This document shows positions 34,138-43,630 of a stretch of DNA of 53,680 bases, piece by piece (position 1 is the first letter of the stretch; every line of letters starts with the position of its first letter). Below the pieces are notes generated by a model. That model worked only from the letters and a program-made list of their open reading frames with translations, did not search any database and was not told the DNA's origin. Source of the DNA: Thermoleophilaceae bacterium (lineage in GTDB: Bacteria; Actinomycetota; Thermoleophilia; Solirubrobacterales; Thermoleophilaceae). The stretch spans positions 1-53,680 of the forward strand of contig JACVRW010000007.1 of assembly GCA_014534235.1 (NCBI GenBank), in the 5' to 3' direction. A program made the position numbers and the translations under genes.

Positions 34138-35192
34138 TAGCTTCCTCTCGCGAACCGGTCGGCGATCAGCAGGAACACGACGAACACGGCGGGAATCGCG
34201 AGCACGATCGCGTAGGGCACGCCCTCGATGACGCTCATCGCCTGGCCCCCGCTCTGGAGCAGCGCGATGAACAAGCCGGCTAACAGGACGCCGAGGGCGT
34301 TCAGCCGGCCAAGAAGCGCCACCACGATCGCAGTGAACCCGTACCCCTGCGAGATGCCCGGGTCGAGCCGCTCGGCCACGCCGAGGACCTGAAGCCCCCC
34401 GGCGAGCCCGGCGAGGCCGCCCGAAATGACCATGAGGCCGACCACCATCCGGCCCGACCGCACGCCCGCCGTCCGCGCCGCCTCCGCGTTGAACCCGAGC
34501 ATCCGGACGCGGAAGCCGAACGGCGTGCGGCTGATGACGTAGGCCGCGAGCGGCACGAGCAGAAGCGCCAGGAAAACGCCGATGTGCACGGCCAGGTCGG
34601 GCAACGCGGGGAGCGCGGCGTCGGGCTGGATCGAGCGGCCCTGGAGATCCGGCGATCCGGGGGCACGGAGGGGGCGCCGGACGCAGTAGGTGAAGATCAG
34701 GATGGCCACGAAGTTGAGGAGCAGCGAGGTGATGACCTCGTTAACGCCCCAGCGGGCGCGCAGCACGCCGACGATCCCGCCCCAGGCCGCACCCGCCAGC
34801 ACCCCGGCCACCGTGGCGGCGCCGATCAGGAGCGGGTCGAAGCCGACCGGCAGGAAGATCGCGACGACGCCGGCTGCGAGCGCGCCCATGAAGAGCTGGC
34901 CCTCCGCGCCGATGTTGTAGACGCGGCCGCGGAACGCCAGCGCCAATCCGAGGCCGATGATCACGAGCGGGATCGCCAGCACGAGCATCTGCCCGATGCC
35001 GTACGGGGTCCCGAGCGCGCCGTCGAGGAGGGCGCGGTACGCGGCCACGGGGTCGCCGCCGGCGATCACGACGAGCAGGCCGCCGACGACAAGAGACAGC
35101 AGCACCGCACCTGCCGAGGCCAGCAGCGCCCTGGCGCGACGGTCGAGCCGCAGCGGCGGGGCGAGGCGGGCGGCGGCCTGGCTCACGGACAC
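34137..35192 (-). CDS. ABC importer permease (BMP/nucleoside type), first subunit
   Basis: 351 residues from GTG 35192 (a second GTG two codons later is possible). About nine to ten helices; LALAFRGRVYNIGAEGQLFMGALAAG is the family signature of NupP/YufP permeases. Starts 2 bp after the ATPase stop and touches the second permease by one base. Confidence 0.9.
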   Translation of the reverse strand: MSVSQAAARLAPPLRLDRRARALLASAGAVLLSLVVGGLLVVIAGGDPVAAYRALLDGALGTPYGIGQMLVLAIPLVIIGLGLALAFRGRVYNIGAEGQLFMGALAAGVVAIFLPVGFDPLLIGAATVAGVLAGAAWGGIVGVLRARWGVNEVITSLLLNFVAILIFTYCVRRPLRAPGSPDLQGRSIQPDAALPALPDLAVHIGVFLALLLVPLAAYVISRTPFGFRVRMLGFNAEAARTAGVRSGRMVVGLMVISGGLAGLAGGLQVLGVAERLDPGISQGYGFTAIVVALLGRLNALGVLLAGLFIALLQSGGQAMSVIEGVPYAIVLAIPAVFVVFLLIADRFARGS

Positions 35193-35194
35193 GG

Positions 35195-36805
35195 CTAGCT
35201 CTCCCTCGACGCGACCGCCGACGAGACCGGCGCGGCCGCCGCCCGGTCGGCGGCGCCGCCCATCGCCAGGCCAACCCGCTCGCGGTCGAGCTCGTCGCGC
35301 GGCCACTGCGCGACGAGCCGGCCGCGGTAGATCACACAACATCGATCGGCCATGCCCATGACCTCGTCGAGGTCGGTCGAGATCAGCAGGATGGCCAGGC
35401 CGCGGTCCCGGGCCGCCGCAAGCTGCTCCCACACGAACTCGATCGCCCCAACGTCGAGCCCCCGGGTCGGTTGCGCGGCGACGAGGCAGCGCAGCTCGCG
35501 GCTGAGCGTGCGGGCGAGCACGAGCCGCTGGGCGTTCCCGCCGGACAGCGTGCCGGCGAGCTGGTCCGGCCCCGACACCCGGATCGAGAAGCGCTCGATC
35601 AGCTCCTTGGCCTGCCGCGCGACCTCCCGGCGGTCCACCCGCAGCTCCGATCCGAACGGGGCCGCCCCGAGCCGGTCCATCACCAGGTTCTCCGCGACCG
35701 AGAGCTCGCGGATCAGCCCCCGCCGGTAGCGGTTCGACGGCACGAGTCCCAGACCGAGCCGCAGTCGCTCGGCTGGATCGGCGTACGTCACGTCGCGCCC
35801 GTCGAGGCTTACTCGGCCGGCCTCTCGCGCGCGAAGCCCGTACAGCACCTCCTCGAGCTCCGGCTGGCCGTTTCCCTCGACCCCAGCGACCGCGAGGATC
35901 TCGCCGGCCGCGACGGAGAAGCCCACGTCGCTCAGCGCGGGGGTGCCCCGGTCGCCCTTCGCACGCAGCCCTTCAACGCGCAGAACCGGCTCCCTGGGCC
36001 TCGCCTCCTTCGTCCCTGAGACGGAGCGCTCGCCCGCCACGACCTGCATGAGCCGTACGTCGCGGCCCACCATCATGCGGGCCAGGTCGCTGGCCGAGCT
36101 CTCCGACGGGCGCAGCGTCCCGACTCGCTCCCCGTGCCGGAGCACGGTGATCCGGTCCGCCCACGAGATCACGTCCTCCAGGTGATGGGTGATGAAGACA
36201 ACCGCCGCGCCCTCGGCCGCGAGCGCTCGCAGCTTCGGAAAGAGCCGCTCCGTCTCGCGCGGCGTGAGCGTCGCCGTCGGCTCGTCCAGTATCAGGATGC
36301 GAGCGCCCTTGTAGAGCGCGCGCAGCACCTCCACGCGCTGCTGCTCGCCGACCGAGAGCTGCCACACGCGGGCCCCGGGGTCGACGTCGAGGCCGTAGCG
36401 CTCCGCCACCTCGGCGAGCTGTTTAGAGACCGCCGCGAGGTGCCGCTTGCGCAGGAGCGGGCCGCCCCGCTCGCCCAGGACCACGTTCTCGGCGACGGTC
36501 AGCGTCGGGACGAGCATGAAGTGCTGGTGGACCATGCCGACGCCCTCTGCGATGGCGTCCTGGGGACTCGCAAAGCGCATCTCCCGCCCGCCGATCGCGA
36601 CCGTCCCGTCGTCGGGCGGAAACATGCCGTAGAGGATGTTCATGAGCGTGGTCTTGCCGGCGCCGTTCTCGCCGAGGAGGGCATGTATCTCGCCGGGACG
36701 GAGGTCGAAGTCGACGCCCCCAAGCGCCGTTACCGGCCCGAACCGCTTGACCACACCGGTCATCGAGACGCCTCGGGCGCGGGTGCCATCGCGGCTCGCG
36801 TTCAT
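35195..36805 (-). CDS. ABC importer ATPase with two nucleotide-binding domains
   Basis: 536 residues from ATG 36805, overlapping the flavoenzyme stop (ATGA). First NBD: GENGAGKTTLMNILYG, LSVGEQQRVEVLRALY, ILILDEPTATLTPRE. Second NBD has a degenerate Walker A (GVEGNGQPELEEVLYG) and signature LSGGNAQRLVLARTL followed by PTRGLDVGA. This tandem form is normal for the NupO/YufO and ribose-type importers, where the second site is naturally altered. Confidence 0.92.
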   Translation of the reverse strand: MNASRDGTRARGVSMTGVVKRFGPVTALGGVDFDLRPGEIHALLGENGAGKTTLMNILYGMFPPDDGTVAIGGREMRFASPQDAIAEGVGMVHQHFMLVPTLTVAENVVLGERGGPLLRKRHLAAVSKQLAEVAERYGLDVDPGARVWQLSVGEQQRVEVLRALYKGARILILDEPTATLTPRETERLFPKLRALAAEGAAVVFITHHLEDVISWADRITVLRHGERVGTLRPSESSASDLARMMVGRDVRLMQVVAGERSVSGTKEARPREPVLRVEGLRAKGDRGTPALSDVGFSVAAGEILAVAGVEGNGQPELEEVLYGLRAREAGRVSLDGRDVTYADPAERLRLGLGLVPSNRYRRGLIRELSVAENLVMDRLGAAPFGSELRVDRREVARQAKELIERFSIRVSGPDQLAGTLSGGNAQRLVLARTLSRELRCLVAAQPTRGLDVGAIEFVWEQLAAARDRGLAILLISTDLDEVMGMADRCCVIYRGRLVAQWPRDELDRERVGLAMGGAADRAAAAPVSSAVASRES

Positions 36806-37848
36806 GACCGCCCGCCCGACATCACGGCCTCCGGACTGGCCACGTCCTCGATGAAGCGGCGCACCGTGTCGAGGACCGTCCCGGTGCGCGCAGCGAACGG
36901 CACGATCGCCACCTGCGAGATCTCGGGGCAGGCCTCGATGAGCGCCCGCAGCCGCGCCCGGCACGACTCGCGCGTGCCGGCGACGCCGAACCGGTGAACG
37001 AGCTCCGCCGGCAGGAGCCGCCCCGTCTCCGTCACGCTGTCGCGGGCGAGGCTCCAGTCGCGCGCCTCCATCGAGCTCCGGAAGTCGTCCGGCAGCTCGA
37101 TCCCAAGCTCGCCCAACACCGGGCGGCTGGTGACGAGCGACGTCGCGGCCATCGGCCGGATGGCGTCGACCGCCTCCTCCTCGTCGTCGGCGACGCAGGA
37201 GTAGAGCCACGCCGTCAGCCGGACGTCCTCGAGGCCGCGCCCGGCTCGGGCCGCGCCGGCGGCGATCCGGTCGAGCGCGTACGCCCACCCTTCGCGCGTC
37301 CCCACGTTCCCCACGATCACGCCGTCGGCCACGGCGCCGCCGAGCTCCAGCACGCGCGGCCCGCGCGCGCCGATGTAGATCGGGATCCTGGGGCGCTCGG
37401 GGGAGAAGTCGAGCTTTGCCTCGTTCGCGCGGACCACGGGCCCGTCGAGCGTGACCGTTGCGCCCGCCCACAGGCCCCGAAGCAGCTCGACGGCCTCGCG
37501 CAGGGCGGTCACGGGCGCCCTGCGGTCGACGGCGAGCGCCCTGTGGTTCGTGCCGCCCGCGCCGAGGCCGAGCACGGCCCGTCCGCTCGAGAGCTCGTCG
37601 ATGGTCGCCATGGCCGTAGCCACGAGCGCCGGATGGCGACTGTAGGGGTTCGTCACGCCGGGCCCGATCCGGACGCGGGTCGTCCTCTGGGCCACGGCCG
37701 CGAGCAGCGTGAACGGGTCGCGCTCGAGGCGCTCGTCGTTGATCCAGAGGTAGTCGTAGCCAAGGCGCTCGACCTCCTCGGCCAGCTCGAGGAGCTCGGC
37801 CACCGGAGCGGCCGGAGGCAGGCCGACGCCGTATGCCATACCGGCCAT
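36802..37848 (-). CDS. LLM-class flavin-dependent oxidoreductase
   Basis: 348 residues from ATG 37848. Luciferase-like TIM barrel: YGVGLPPAAPVAELLELAEEVERLGYDYLWINDE, GPGVTNPYSRHPALVATAMATIDELSSGRAVLGLGAGG, IPIYIGARGPRVLELGG. This subgroup often uses F420 (reductases) or FMN (monooxygenases). The GxG repeat and ARGP segment look closer to the F420/mer-like branch; the cofactor is not certain. Position between HyuA and the importer suggests an oxidation or reduction step on the imported compound or its ring. Confidence 0.85.
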   Translation of the reverse strand: MAGMAYGVGLPPAAPVAELLELAEEVERLGYDYLWINDERLERDPFTLLAAVAQRTTRVRIGPGVTNPYSRHPALVATAMATIDELSSGRAVLGLGAGGTNHRALAVDRRAPVTALREAVELLRGLWAGATVTLDGPVVRANEAKLDFSPERPRIPIYIGARGPRVLELGGAVADGVIVGNVGTREGWAYALDRIAAGAARAGRGLEDVRLTAWLYSCVADDEEEAVDAIRPMAATSLVTSRPVLGELGIELPDDFRSSMEARDWSLARDSVTETGRLLPAELVHRFGVAGTRESCRARLRALIEACPEISQVAIVPFAARTGTVLDTVRRFIEDVASPEAVMSGGRS

Positions 37849-37851
37849 GCT

Positions 37852-39957
37852 TCAGCCCCCGACCTCGATCCGCAGGTTCAGGAGGCCGTCCACCCATAGC
37901 CGCTGACTCGGATGGACCAGCACGGTGGTGTCCTCCGCCTCCACGAGCGCCGGCCCGCTCAGCTCGTTCCCCGGGCGCAGCCGCTCGGCGCTGTAGACGC
38001 GGGCCGTCGCCGCCCGCTCGCCGGGCAGATGCACCGAGCGGTTGCCGGTCGCGGCGCCGGCCGGGTCGGGACCGGCGTCCGGAAGCGGCTTCGGCTCTCG
38101 AAGCGGAAGGCTTGCCACTCCCTCGACGACGAACGTCATCGCCTCCACCCCGGCCTGTCGGTAGGCGGACCCGCGGCCGTACTTCGCTTCGTAGAGCTGC
38201 GTGAAGCGCTCGATCACCGCCTCGCCGCCGTCGTCCAACGCGAGGTCGGCGTTCTCGACCGGCACCCGTACGGCGTGGACCTGGCCGCGGAACTGCAGCT
38301 CGACAAAGCGCCGCACGACGAGGTCGCCGGTGGGGAGCTTCTCGCGCTGGAGGTCACGTCGAAGCGTCTCCTCGAGCGCGTCGAAGCGCCTGCGCCAGCG
38401 CCCGAGGTCGAACGGCGCGCGAGCGGGATCGGACGCCATCGCCACTCGCTTGACGTCGCTCAAGCCGATGCCGAGGGCGGAGAAGACGGCCGCCGCCCGC
38501 GGGACCACGACGTGGCGGCAGCCGAGCTTCCGCGCGTAGGCACCGGCGTGGAGGCCGGCGGCGCCGCCGTACGCGAACACCGTGAAGCCCGCGGGGTCGC
38601 GGCCGCGTTCGATCGTAATCCGGCGGACGAGGTCCGCCATCTGCGAGTTGGCGATCTCGACGATCCGCACGGCGGCCTCCTCCGGCGCGAGGCTCAGCGG
38701 ATCGGCCACGCGCGTCCGGATCGCGCCGACGGCCGCCTGGCGGTCGAGGCGCATGCGCCCGCCGAGGAAGTTATCCGGGTCGAGGCTCCCCAGGATGACG
38801 TTGGCGTCGGTGACGGTGGGCTCCGTCCCGCCGGCGCCGTAGCACGCGGGGCCGGGGTTGGCCCCCGCGCTCTGCGGCCCGACCTTGAGCACCCCCGACT
38901 CCGACTCGATCCAGGCGATGCTGCCCCCACCGGCGCCGATCGAGGTGACGTCGATGACCGGCACGGCCACCGGGTACTTCGCGAAAACCGGAGCCTCCGC
39001 GTATCCCGGCTCGCCGTGGATGATCGTCCCGACATCGAAGCTCGTCCCGCCGACATCGGTGGCGATCACCGGGTCGAGGCCGAGGCGGCGGGCGAGTGCC
39101 CGCGCCCCGAGCATCCCGCCGGCCGGCCCGGACGACAAGAGCGTGACGCCGCGCTCGCGTGCCTCGGCGAGCGACGACACGCCGCCCGCCGAGTGCATCA
39201 CCGAGACCGCCCCATGGTGGCCTGCGGCGCGGAGGCGCTCGCCCATGCGCACCAGGTAGCCGCGCACGCCGGGCGTGAGATAGGCGTTCAGCACGGTGGT
39301 GGCGGTGCGCTCGTACTCCCGGATCACGGGCGCGAGGTCGCTCGAGGCCGTCACGAACCATTCCGGCCCCCCGTCGCCGTTCGAGCTCAGCCAGTCGCGC
39401 AGTTGCCGCTCGTGGTCCGGGTTGAGGAACGACCACAGGAAGCTGATCGCGATCGCCTCGACGCCCTCGTCCCGGAGCTCTCCGGCGAGCCTACCCAGGC
39501 GCTCGAGCTTGAGCGGAGCCACGACCCGTCCCTTGCGGTCGACTCGCTCGTCGATCCCGCGGATGCTGGACCGCGGCACGAGCGGGTCCGCCTTGGACAG
39601 CCGGGCGACGTCGATGATCTCGCTCTCGGAGAGCCCGGCCACCTTCTGGACGGTGCGCCCGATGATGATCGCGTCCTCGTGCCCCCGCGTGGTAAGCAGC
39701 ACGGTTCGGGCGCCGGTTCGCGTGATCAGGATGTTCGTCGCCACCGTGGTCCCGTGCGCGAACAGTCGGGTGTCGGCGAGGAGCTCCTCCAGGCGGAGAT
39801 CGAGCCGGCCGGCTGCCTCGCGCACGGCACCGAGCACCCCCTCCTCGAAGCGCGGCGGCGTGGAGGGCGACTTCGCCCTCGTGAGGCGGCCCTCGTCGTC
39901 GACCACCACACAGTCGCTGAAGGTCCCCCCGCTGTCGACGGCCACGACGTAGCTCAT
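37852..39957 (-). CDS. hyuA: Hydantoinase/oxoprolinase family A subunit (HyuA)
   Basis: 701 residues from ATG 39957, overlapping the hyuB stop (ATGA). Hsp70/actin-type ATP-binding elements: YVVAVDSGGTFSDCVVVD, FAHGTTVATNILITRTGART, SGPAGGMLGA, DVGGTSFDVG and FAYGGAAGLHAGAYARKLG. With HyuB this forms ATP-dependent hydantoinases, oxoprolinases or acetone/acetophenone carboxylases. The energy-dependent ring opening of a hydantoin-like compound is the best contextual guess. Confidence 0.9.
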   Translation of the reverse strand: MSYVVAVDSGGTFSDCVVVDDEGRLTRAKSPSTPPRFEEGVLGAVREAAGRLDLRLEELLADTRLFAHGTTVATNILITRTGARTVLLTTRGHEDAIIIGRTVQKVAGLSESEIIDVARLSKADPLVPRSSIRGIDERVDRKGRVVAPLKLERLGRLAGELRDEGVEAIAISFLWSFLNPDHERQLRDWLSSNGDGGPEWFVTASSDLAPVIREYERTATTVLNAYLTPGVRGYLVRMGERLRAAGHHGAVSVMHSAGGVSSLAEARERGVTLLSSGPAGGMLGARALARRLGLDPVIATDVGGTSFDVGTIIHGEPGYAEAPVFAKYPVAVPVIDVTSIGAGGGSIAWIESESGVLKVGPQSAGANPGPACYGAGGTEPTVTDANVILGSLDPDNFLGGRMRLDRQAAVGAIRTRVADPLSLAPEEAAVRIVEIANSQMADLVRRITIERGRDPAGFTVFAYGGAAGLHAGAYARKLGCRHVVVPRAAAVFSALGIGLSDVKRVAMASDPARAPFDLGRWRRRFDALEETLRRDLQREKLPTGDLVVRRFVELQFRGQVHAVRVPVENADLALDDGGEAVIERFTQLYEAKYGRGSAYRQAGVEAMTFVVEGVASLPLREPKPLPDAGPDPAGAATGNRSVHLPGERAATARVYSAERLRPGNELSGPALVEAEDTTVLVHPSQRLWVDGLLNLRIEVGG

Positions 39958-42200
39958 CGCCTGGCGACCAGCTCCTCCCAGCCCGGCCGGACCGCCTCGA
40001 GCCACCCCGGCGCCAGCCGCGCGTCGTCGAGGACGGGGTCCTCGGGGCGGGCGATCTCGACGTCGACCAGCGTGAAGCAGCCCGGGCAGTAGAACTCGCG
40101 GACCTCGAAGCGAGCCCCGCCGATCCCGCGCGGGTTGACCTCGGGCCCGATGTGCTGCACAGGGAAGCGCGCCCGCGCCGTCAGCTGCCGGTACGGGACG
40201 TCTACCGGCCCAAGGGATTGGCCGCAGCGACAGCGGTACACGGCTGACCGGGAGCGCAGATCGACGAAGAGGCTCTCGGACACGCGCACCCCTTCGCGCT
40301 CGGGGCTCCACGGGTGTCCGCTCCCGTCGGACACGGCGACGCCCGCCGCGCGGCGCCGCTCGTCGCGGAGCTGTTCGCGGCGGGCGGCGGTACGGGCCTC
40401 GTCGACCGCGCCGCTCTCGTCCAGCACCGTGCCCCACGTCCGGTCCGCCCACTCGCGGGTCACTAGCTTCCGCTCCACGTCGGAGGCCACGAGGCGCGGA
40501 TCGCGGTCGAGCGGGTCGCCGAAGCCGCCGCCGCCCATCGACACCGCCCGATACACGTCACCGACCCGCATCGAGGTGACGGAGTACGCTCCGTGGGCCT
40601 CGAGCTCGCCGGAGAGCTCCTCGAGGACCTGCGGCACCTCGCCCGCCGCCAGCCTCTCCAGCACGTCCGAGTCGCGCACGATCGCGAACTGGTTCGTGGT
40701 CGAGGGGTAGCCCCCGGACAGGCCCGGCGACTCCGGCTGCTCGACCCCGAAGGTGTGGAGGATCTTCGTGGGGATCTCCTCCACGCCGTGGACCGTGTAC
40801 ATCATGCTGATCCCCGCCCCGCCGCGGAACATGCCGGGTCCGCCCGAATCGGGCGTCTGGCGACGGTAGAGGTACAGGATCGGGTAGCGGAGCTCGTAGC
40901 TCTCGACATCCGCGATCGTCGCGCGCAGGGAGCTCGTGTGGCCCCCGGTGTCGATGCCGTCACGCACCGGCATCGCACCGCCGCCGCCGGCCATCCCGTC
41001 CAGCATCGGGCCGCCGAAGCGCGTCCCGTCGGCCTCGCGGCCGAACAGCTCCTCGAGCGCCTTGACCCCCTGCCATCCGGCCATCGCGCGGTCGCGGTGA
41101 CGCTCGCTCGCCGTGAGCATCTTGCCGATCGTGATGCTGGCCAGGTTTCTGACCTCCCAGATCGACGTCGTCGTCGACTTGGAGACCCCCGCGGGGTGCT
41201 CCGAGTGCACCACGGTCCCGGGCCGGGACTCGATCTCGAGGACCCGCAGGACGCCCGCCGGCGACCAGGGGATGTCCCAGCAGAGGTAGACCATTACCGC
41301 GGCGAGCACTCCGCCGACGAGCCCGGGGTACGCACAGTTGATTACCGCGGGCGCCTGGTCGGCCGTGTCGGAGAAGTCGAAGCGGAGCGTGCCGCCCTCC
41401 TTCGTGAGGGTGACGTGACAGTCGTAGATCCGGTCCCCGAACTCGATGTAGCCGCGGTGACGCCACGTGCCATCGGGAAGCTCGGCGATCCGTGCCCGCA
41501 GGCGCGCCTCCGTGTAGTCGATCACGTCGTCCATCGCGTCCAGCACGGTGTCCCGGCCGAACTCGTCGAACGCCTCGAGGAGCCGCCGCCGGATCACCTG
41601 CACCGCCGCCACCTTCGCCCGGAGGTCGAGGCCGAGGACGTCGGGCAGGCGCGAGTTGTTGAGGTAGGTGTGCTCGACGTCCTTGCGGAACCGGCCCCCC
41701 TCGAAGACCTTGACCGGCCCGATCACCGGCTGCTCGCCGTGGATGTCGGCGGCCTCGACCTGCACCTGGCCGGCCGTCGGCCCGCCCACGTCGATCGCGT
41801 GCAGCGAGGCGCCTGCCCATGCCACAAGCTCGCCCTCGGTGAATATCGGTCCGGCCACCCCCACGCAGTTCTGGTGGCAGACCGACACGTACGGGTCGTT
41901 GCACAGGAAGATGTCGTCGGGCCCGAATCCCGGGTTCTCGGCGTAGTCCTCCAGCAGGTTCTTGACGAGCGGCGCGAGAGTCGTCGCCTGCGCGCAGATG
42001 AAGTTGTCGATGTAGACGAGGTCGCCCGCGCCAGTCATTAGGCCGGCGTTCATGTCAAAGACCTCGGTCGCCACTGGCGAGCCCGACAGCCGGGCGATGG
42101 TGAGGGCACCCTCGTCGTTGATGTACCAGAGCCGGTGGCGGACGATCTCGAAGACCGAGGGGTCCAGCCTCAGGTCGATGCCGGCGCGCGCGGCGGTCAC
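39954..42200 (-). CDS. hyuB: HyuB-type subunit fused to an acetone-carboxylase-gamma-like zinc domain
   Basis: 748 residues from GTG 42200 (GTGA overlap with the amidase stop). Residues 1-600 are the hydantoinase B/oxoprolinase fold: NDEGALTIARLSGSPVATE, FLCNDPYVSVCHQNC, GHTSSLRATIADVESYELRYP, SMGGGGFGDPLDRDP. After a charged linker comes a domain with YRCRCGQSLGPVDV near 653 and REFYCPGCFTLVDVEIARP near 708. The latter resembles the small gamma subunit of acetone carboxylase, which carries paired cysteines. Ordinary HyuB is about 520-600 residues, so this is a natural fusion. Confidence 0.88.
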   Translation of the reverse strand: MTAARAGIDLRLDPSVFEIVRHRLWYINDEGALTIARLSGSPVATEVFDMNAGLMTGAGDLVYIDNFICAQATTLAPLVKNLLEDYAENPGFGPDDIFLCNDPYVSVCHQNCVGVAGPIFTEGELVAWAGASLHAIDVGGPTAGQVQVEAADIHGEQPVIGPVKVFEGGRFRKDVEHTYLNNSRLPDVLGLDLRAKVAAVQVIRRRLLEAFDEFGRDTVLDAMDDVIDYTEARLRARIAELPDGTWRHRGYIEFGDRIYDCHVTLTKEGGTLRFDFSDTADQAPAVINCAYPGLVGGVLAAVMVYLCWDIPWSPAGVLRVLEIESRPGTVVHSEHPAGVSKSTTTSIWEVRNLASITIGKMLTASERHRDRAMAGWQGVKALEELFGREADGTRFGGPMLDGMAGGGGAMPVRDGIDTGGHTSSLRATIADVESYELRYPILYLYRRQTPDSGGPGMFRGGAGISMMYTVHGVEEIPTKILHTFGVEQPESPGLSGGYPSTTNQFAIVRDSDVLERLAAGEVPQVLEELSGELEAHGAYSVTSMRVGDVYRAVSMGGGGFGDPLDRDPRLVASDVERKLVTREWADRTWGTVLDESGAVDEARTAARREQLRDERRRAAGVAVSDGSGHPWSPEREGVRVSESLFVDLRSRSAVYRCRCGQSLGPVDVPYRQLTARARFPVQHIGPEVNPRGIGGARFEVREFYCPGCFTLVDVEIARPEDPVLDDARLAPGWLEAVRPGWEELVARR

Positions 42201-42859
42201 GTCCGAGCCTCGGCCAGGGCGCCTTTGTCCGCGTCCTCGCGCGACATGATCACCGCGGGCAACTCGTCGAGCGTCACGACCGCGCCGAAGTAGGTCTCGA
42301 CCTTCGCGAGCGTGTCCTCGTGGAACCGCGGCCGCGGTCCCGCGACGCAGTCCCGGACGACTATCACGTCCATGTCGCGGTAGTAGCCGTCGCGGATCGT
42401 GGTCTCGACGCAGAAGTCGGTGTTGCAGCCGGAGATAATGATCTGCTCGATGCCGAGCATCCGCAGCTTCGTGTCGAGCGTGGTCTCGAAGAACACGGAC
42501 GCCCGGTGCTTCTCGACCACCAGGTCCTCCGGCCGCATCGCGTCGGCGACCTCATCGATGAAGTCGACCTCCCAGGTCCCCCGGAGGCACGGCGCCCAGT
42601 GCTGCTTGTCGATGTGGGATGGGATGCGCCGCCGGCGCCGCGTGACGTCCTCCGGGTAGTGGATCTGCTGCGAGAACAGCACCGGCATCTCCTGTTCGCG
42701 GGCGAGCTCGACCAGCTGGAGCAGGCTCGGGACGATCGCCCGCTGGTTCTCGGTGCCGATCCCGGCCTTCTCCATCTGGCTCTCGGGGTCGCAGAAGCCC
42801 TTCTGCATGTCGATGACGAGCAGCGCGGTGCAGGTGGGATCGATGTAGGGCTGGGTCAT
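42197..42859 (-). CDS. Isochorismatase-fold cysteine amidase (N-carbamoylsarcosine amidase-like)
   Basis: 220 residues from ATG 42859. Catalytic triad Asp17 (VIDMQKGF), Lys117 (VEKHRASVF) and Cys150 (CNTDFCVETT). The cis-peptide segment and VRDCVAG after the Cys are in place. Family members hydrolyse carbamoyl amides (N-carbamoylsarcosine, ureidoacrylate, biuret) or other amides. Placed directly before hyuBA, it would accept an N-carbamoyl product of ring opening. An AAAGG ribosome-binding site is formed by the last codons of the GntR gene. Confidence 0.88.
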   Translation of the reverse strand: MTQPYIDPTCTALLVIDMQKGFCDPESQMEKAGIGTENQRAIVPSLLQLVELAREQEMPVLFSQQIHYPEDVTRRRRRIPSHIDKQHWAPCLRGTWEVDFIDEVADAMRPEDLVVEKHRASVFFETTLDTKLRMLGIEQIIISGCNTDFCVETTIRDGYYRDMDVIVVRDCVAGPRPRFHEDTLAKVETYFGAVVTLDELPAVIMSREDADKGALAEART

Positions 42860-42862
42860 CGG

Positions 42863-42883
42863 TGGTCAACCTTTCGTCGTCGG
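42863..42883. repeat. Operon-junction repeat, copy 1
   Basis: 21 bp, matching the copy at 44617-44637 at 20 of 21 positions. Read on the minus strand it spells the final codons PTTKG of the upstream gene (here GntR), its TGA, and an AAAGG ribosome-binding site for the next gene. The two upstream genes are unrelated otherwise, so this is a duplicated junction, not shared homology. Confidence 0.7.
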
Positions 42884-43630
42884 TTCTCGGGGCCTGAGGA
42901 CGGATGCGCCGAGGTCGGCCTCGACGCTCTCGAGGTGCTCGAGCGCTGCGGTGCGGGCTCGCCCCGGATCGCCGGTGCGGACCGCCTGCCAGATCGCGCG
43001 GTGCTCCACGAGTGACCTGGCCGGCCGGCCGGGGAGGTTCCAGATGGTCCCCCGCTCGCGGAGGAGCTGCTCGCCGAGCGCGTCCGCGAACTCGGTGAGC
43101 GCGGCGTTGCCGGTGGCGGCGCAGAGGGCATGGTGGAACGCGAGGTCCGCCTGTATCAGCGCGGTCACGTCGGGGGAGTCGACCGCCGGCTGCATCTGCT
43201 CGAGCGCCTCCTCCATCGCGGCGACGTCGCTCTCGTGCGCGCGCTCGGCGGCGAGCTCGGCCGCGAACGGCTCAAGGCCCTTGCGGATCTCGAGGAGGTC
43301 GTGGATGCGCTCGGCGTGGCGGATGGTCCATTCGCGCCACTCGTCCCGCAGGGCCCTCGGGTCGGTGGCGGGCCGGACGAACGTGCCCGCGCCGTGGCGG
43401 ATCTCAAGCAGCCCAAGGGTCTGGAGGAACTGGACCGCCTCCCGAACGGTCCCGCGGCTCACCTGAAGCTCGTCGCTCAGCTCGCGCTCGCTCGGAAGCT
43501 GATCCCCGGGTGCTACGACACCCTCGTCGATCAGGCGAGTGAGCTGGCGGATGACGCGCTCCTTCAAGGCGAGCGGGCGCACGGGTTCGAGCTCGAGCCG
43601 CGCCTTGCCGCCGGTTGCCGCGGAGGTCAT
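42866..43630 (-). CDS. GntR/FadR-family transcriptional repressor
   Basis: 254 residues from ATG 43630 (ATGA overlap with the ureohydrolase stop). N-terminal winged helix (about 22-88): PGDQLPSERELSDELQVSRGTVREAVQFLQTLGLLEIRHGAGTFV. C-terminal FCD effector domain: LEIRKGLEPFAAELAAERA, DLAFHHALCAATGN, RSLVEHRAIWQAVRTGDPGRA, with the His/Asp metal-site pattern. It is embedded mid-operon, so it is probably the local repressor responding to the pathway substrate or an organic acid product. Confidence 0.92.
   Translation of the reverse strand: MTSAATGGKARLELEPVRPLALKERVIRQLTRLIDEGVVAPGDQLPSERELSDELQVSRGTVREAVQFLQTLGLLEIRHGAGTFVRPATDPRALRDEWREWTIRHAERIHDLLEIRKGLEPFAAELAAERAHESDVAAMEEALEQMQPAVDSPDVTALIQADLAFHHALCAATGNAALTEFADALGEQLLRERGTIWNLPGRPARSLVEHRAIWQAVRTGDPGRARTAALEHLESVEADLGASVLRPREPTTKG

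Noticed and set aside
37912-40092. 726-codon plus-strand frame opposite hyuA
   Set aside because: Shadow of hyuA: very Arg/Ala/Val/Glu-rich and without motifs.
36802-42859. Rut-type pyrimidine degradation (LLM monooxygenase plus isochorismatase amidase)
   Set aside because: Both families occur in Rut, but RutC/D/F-like genes are absent and HyuA/HyuB are not part of that pathway. Kept only as a distant analogy.
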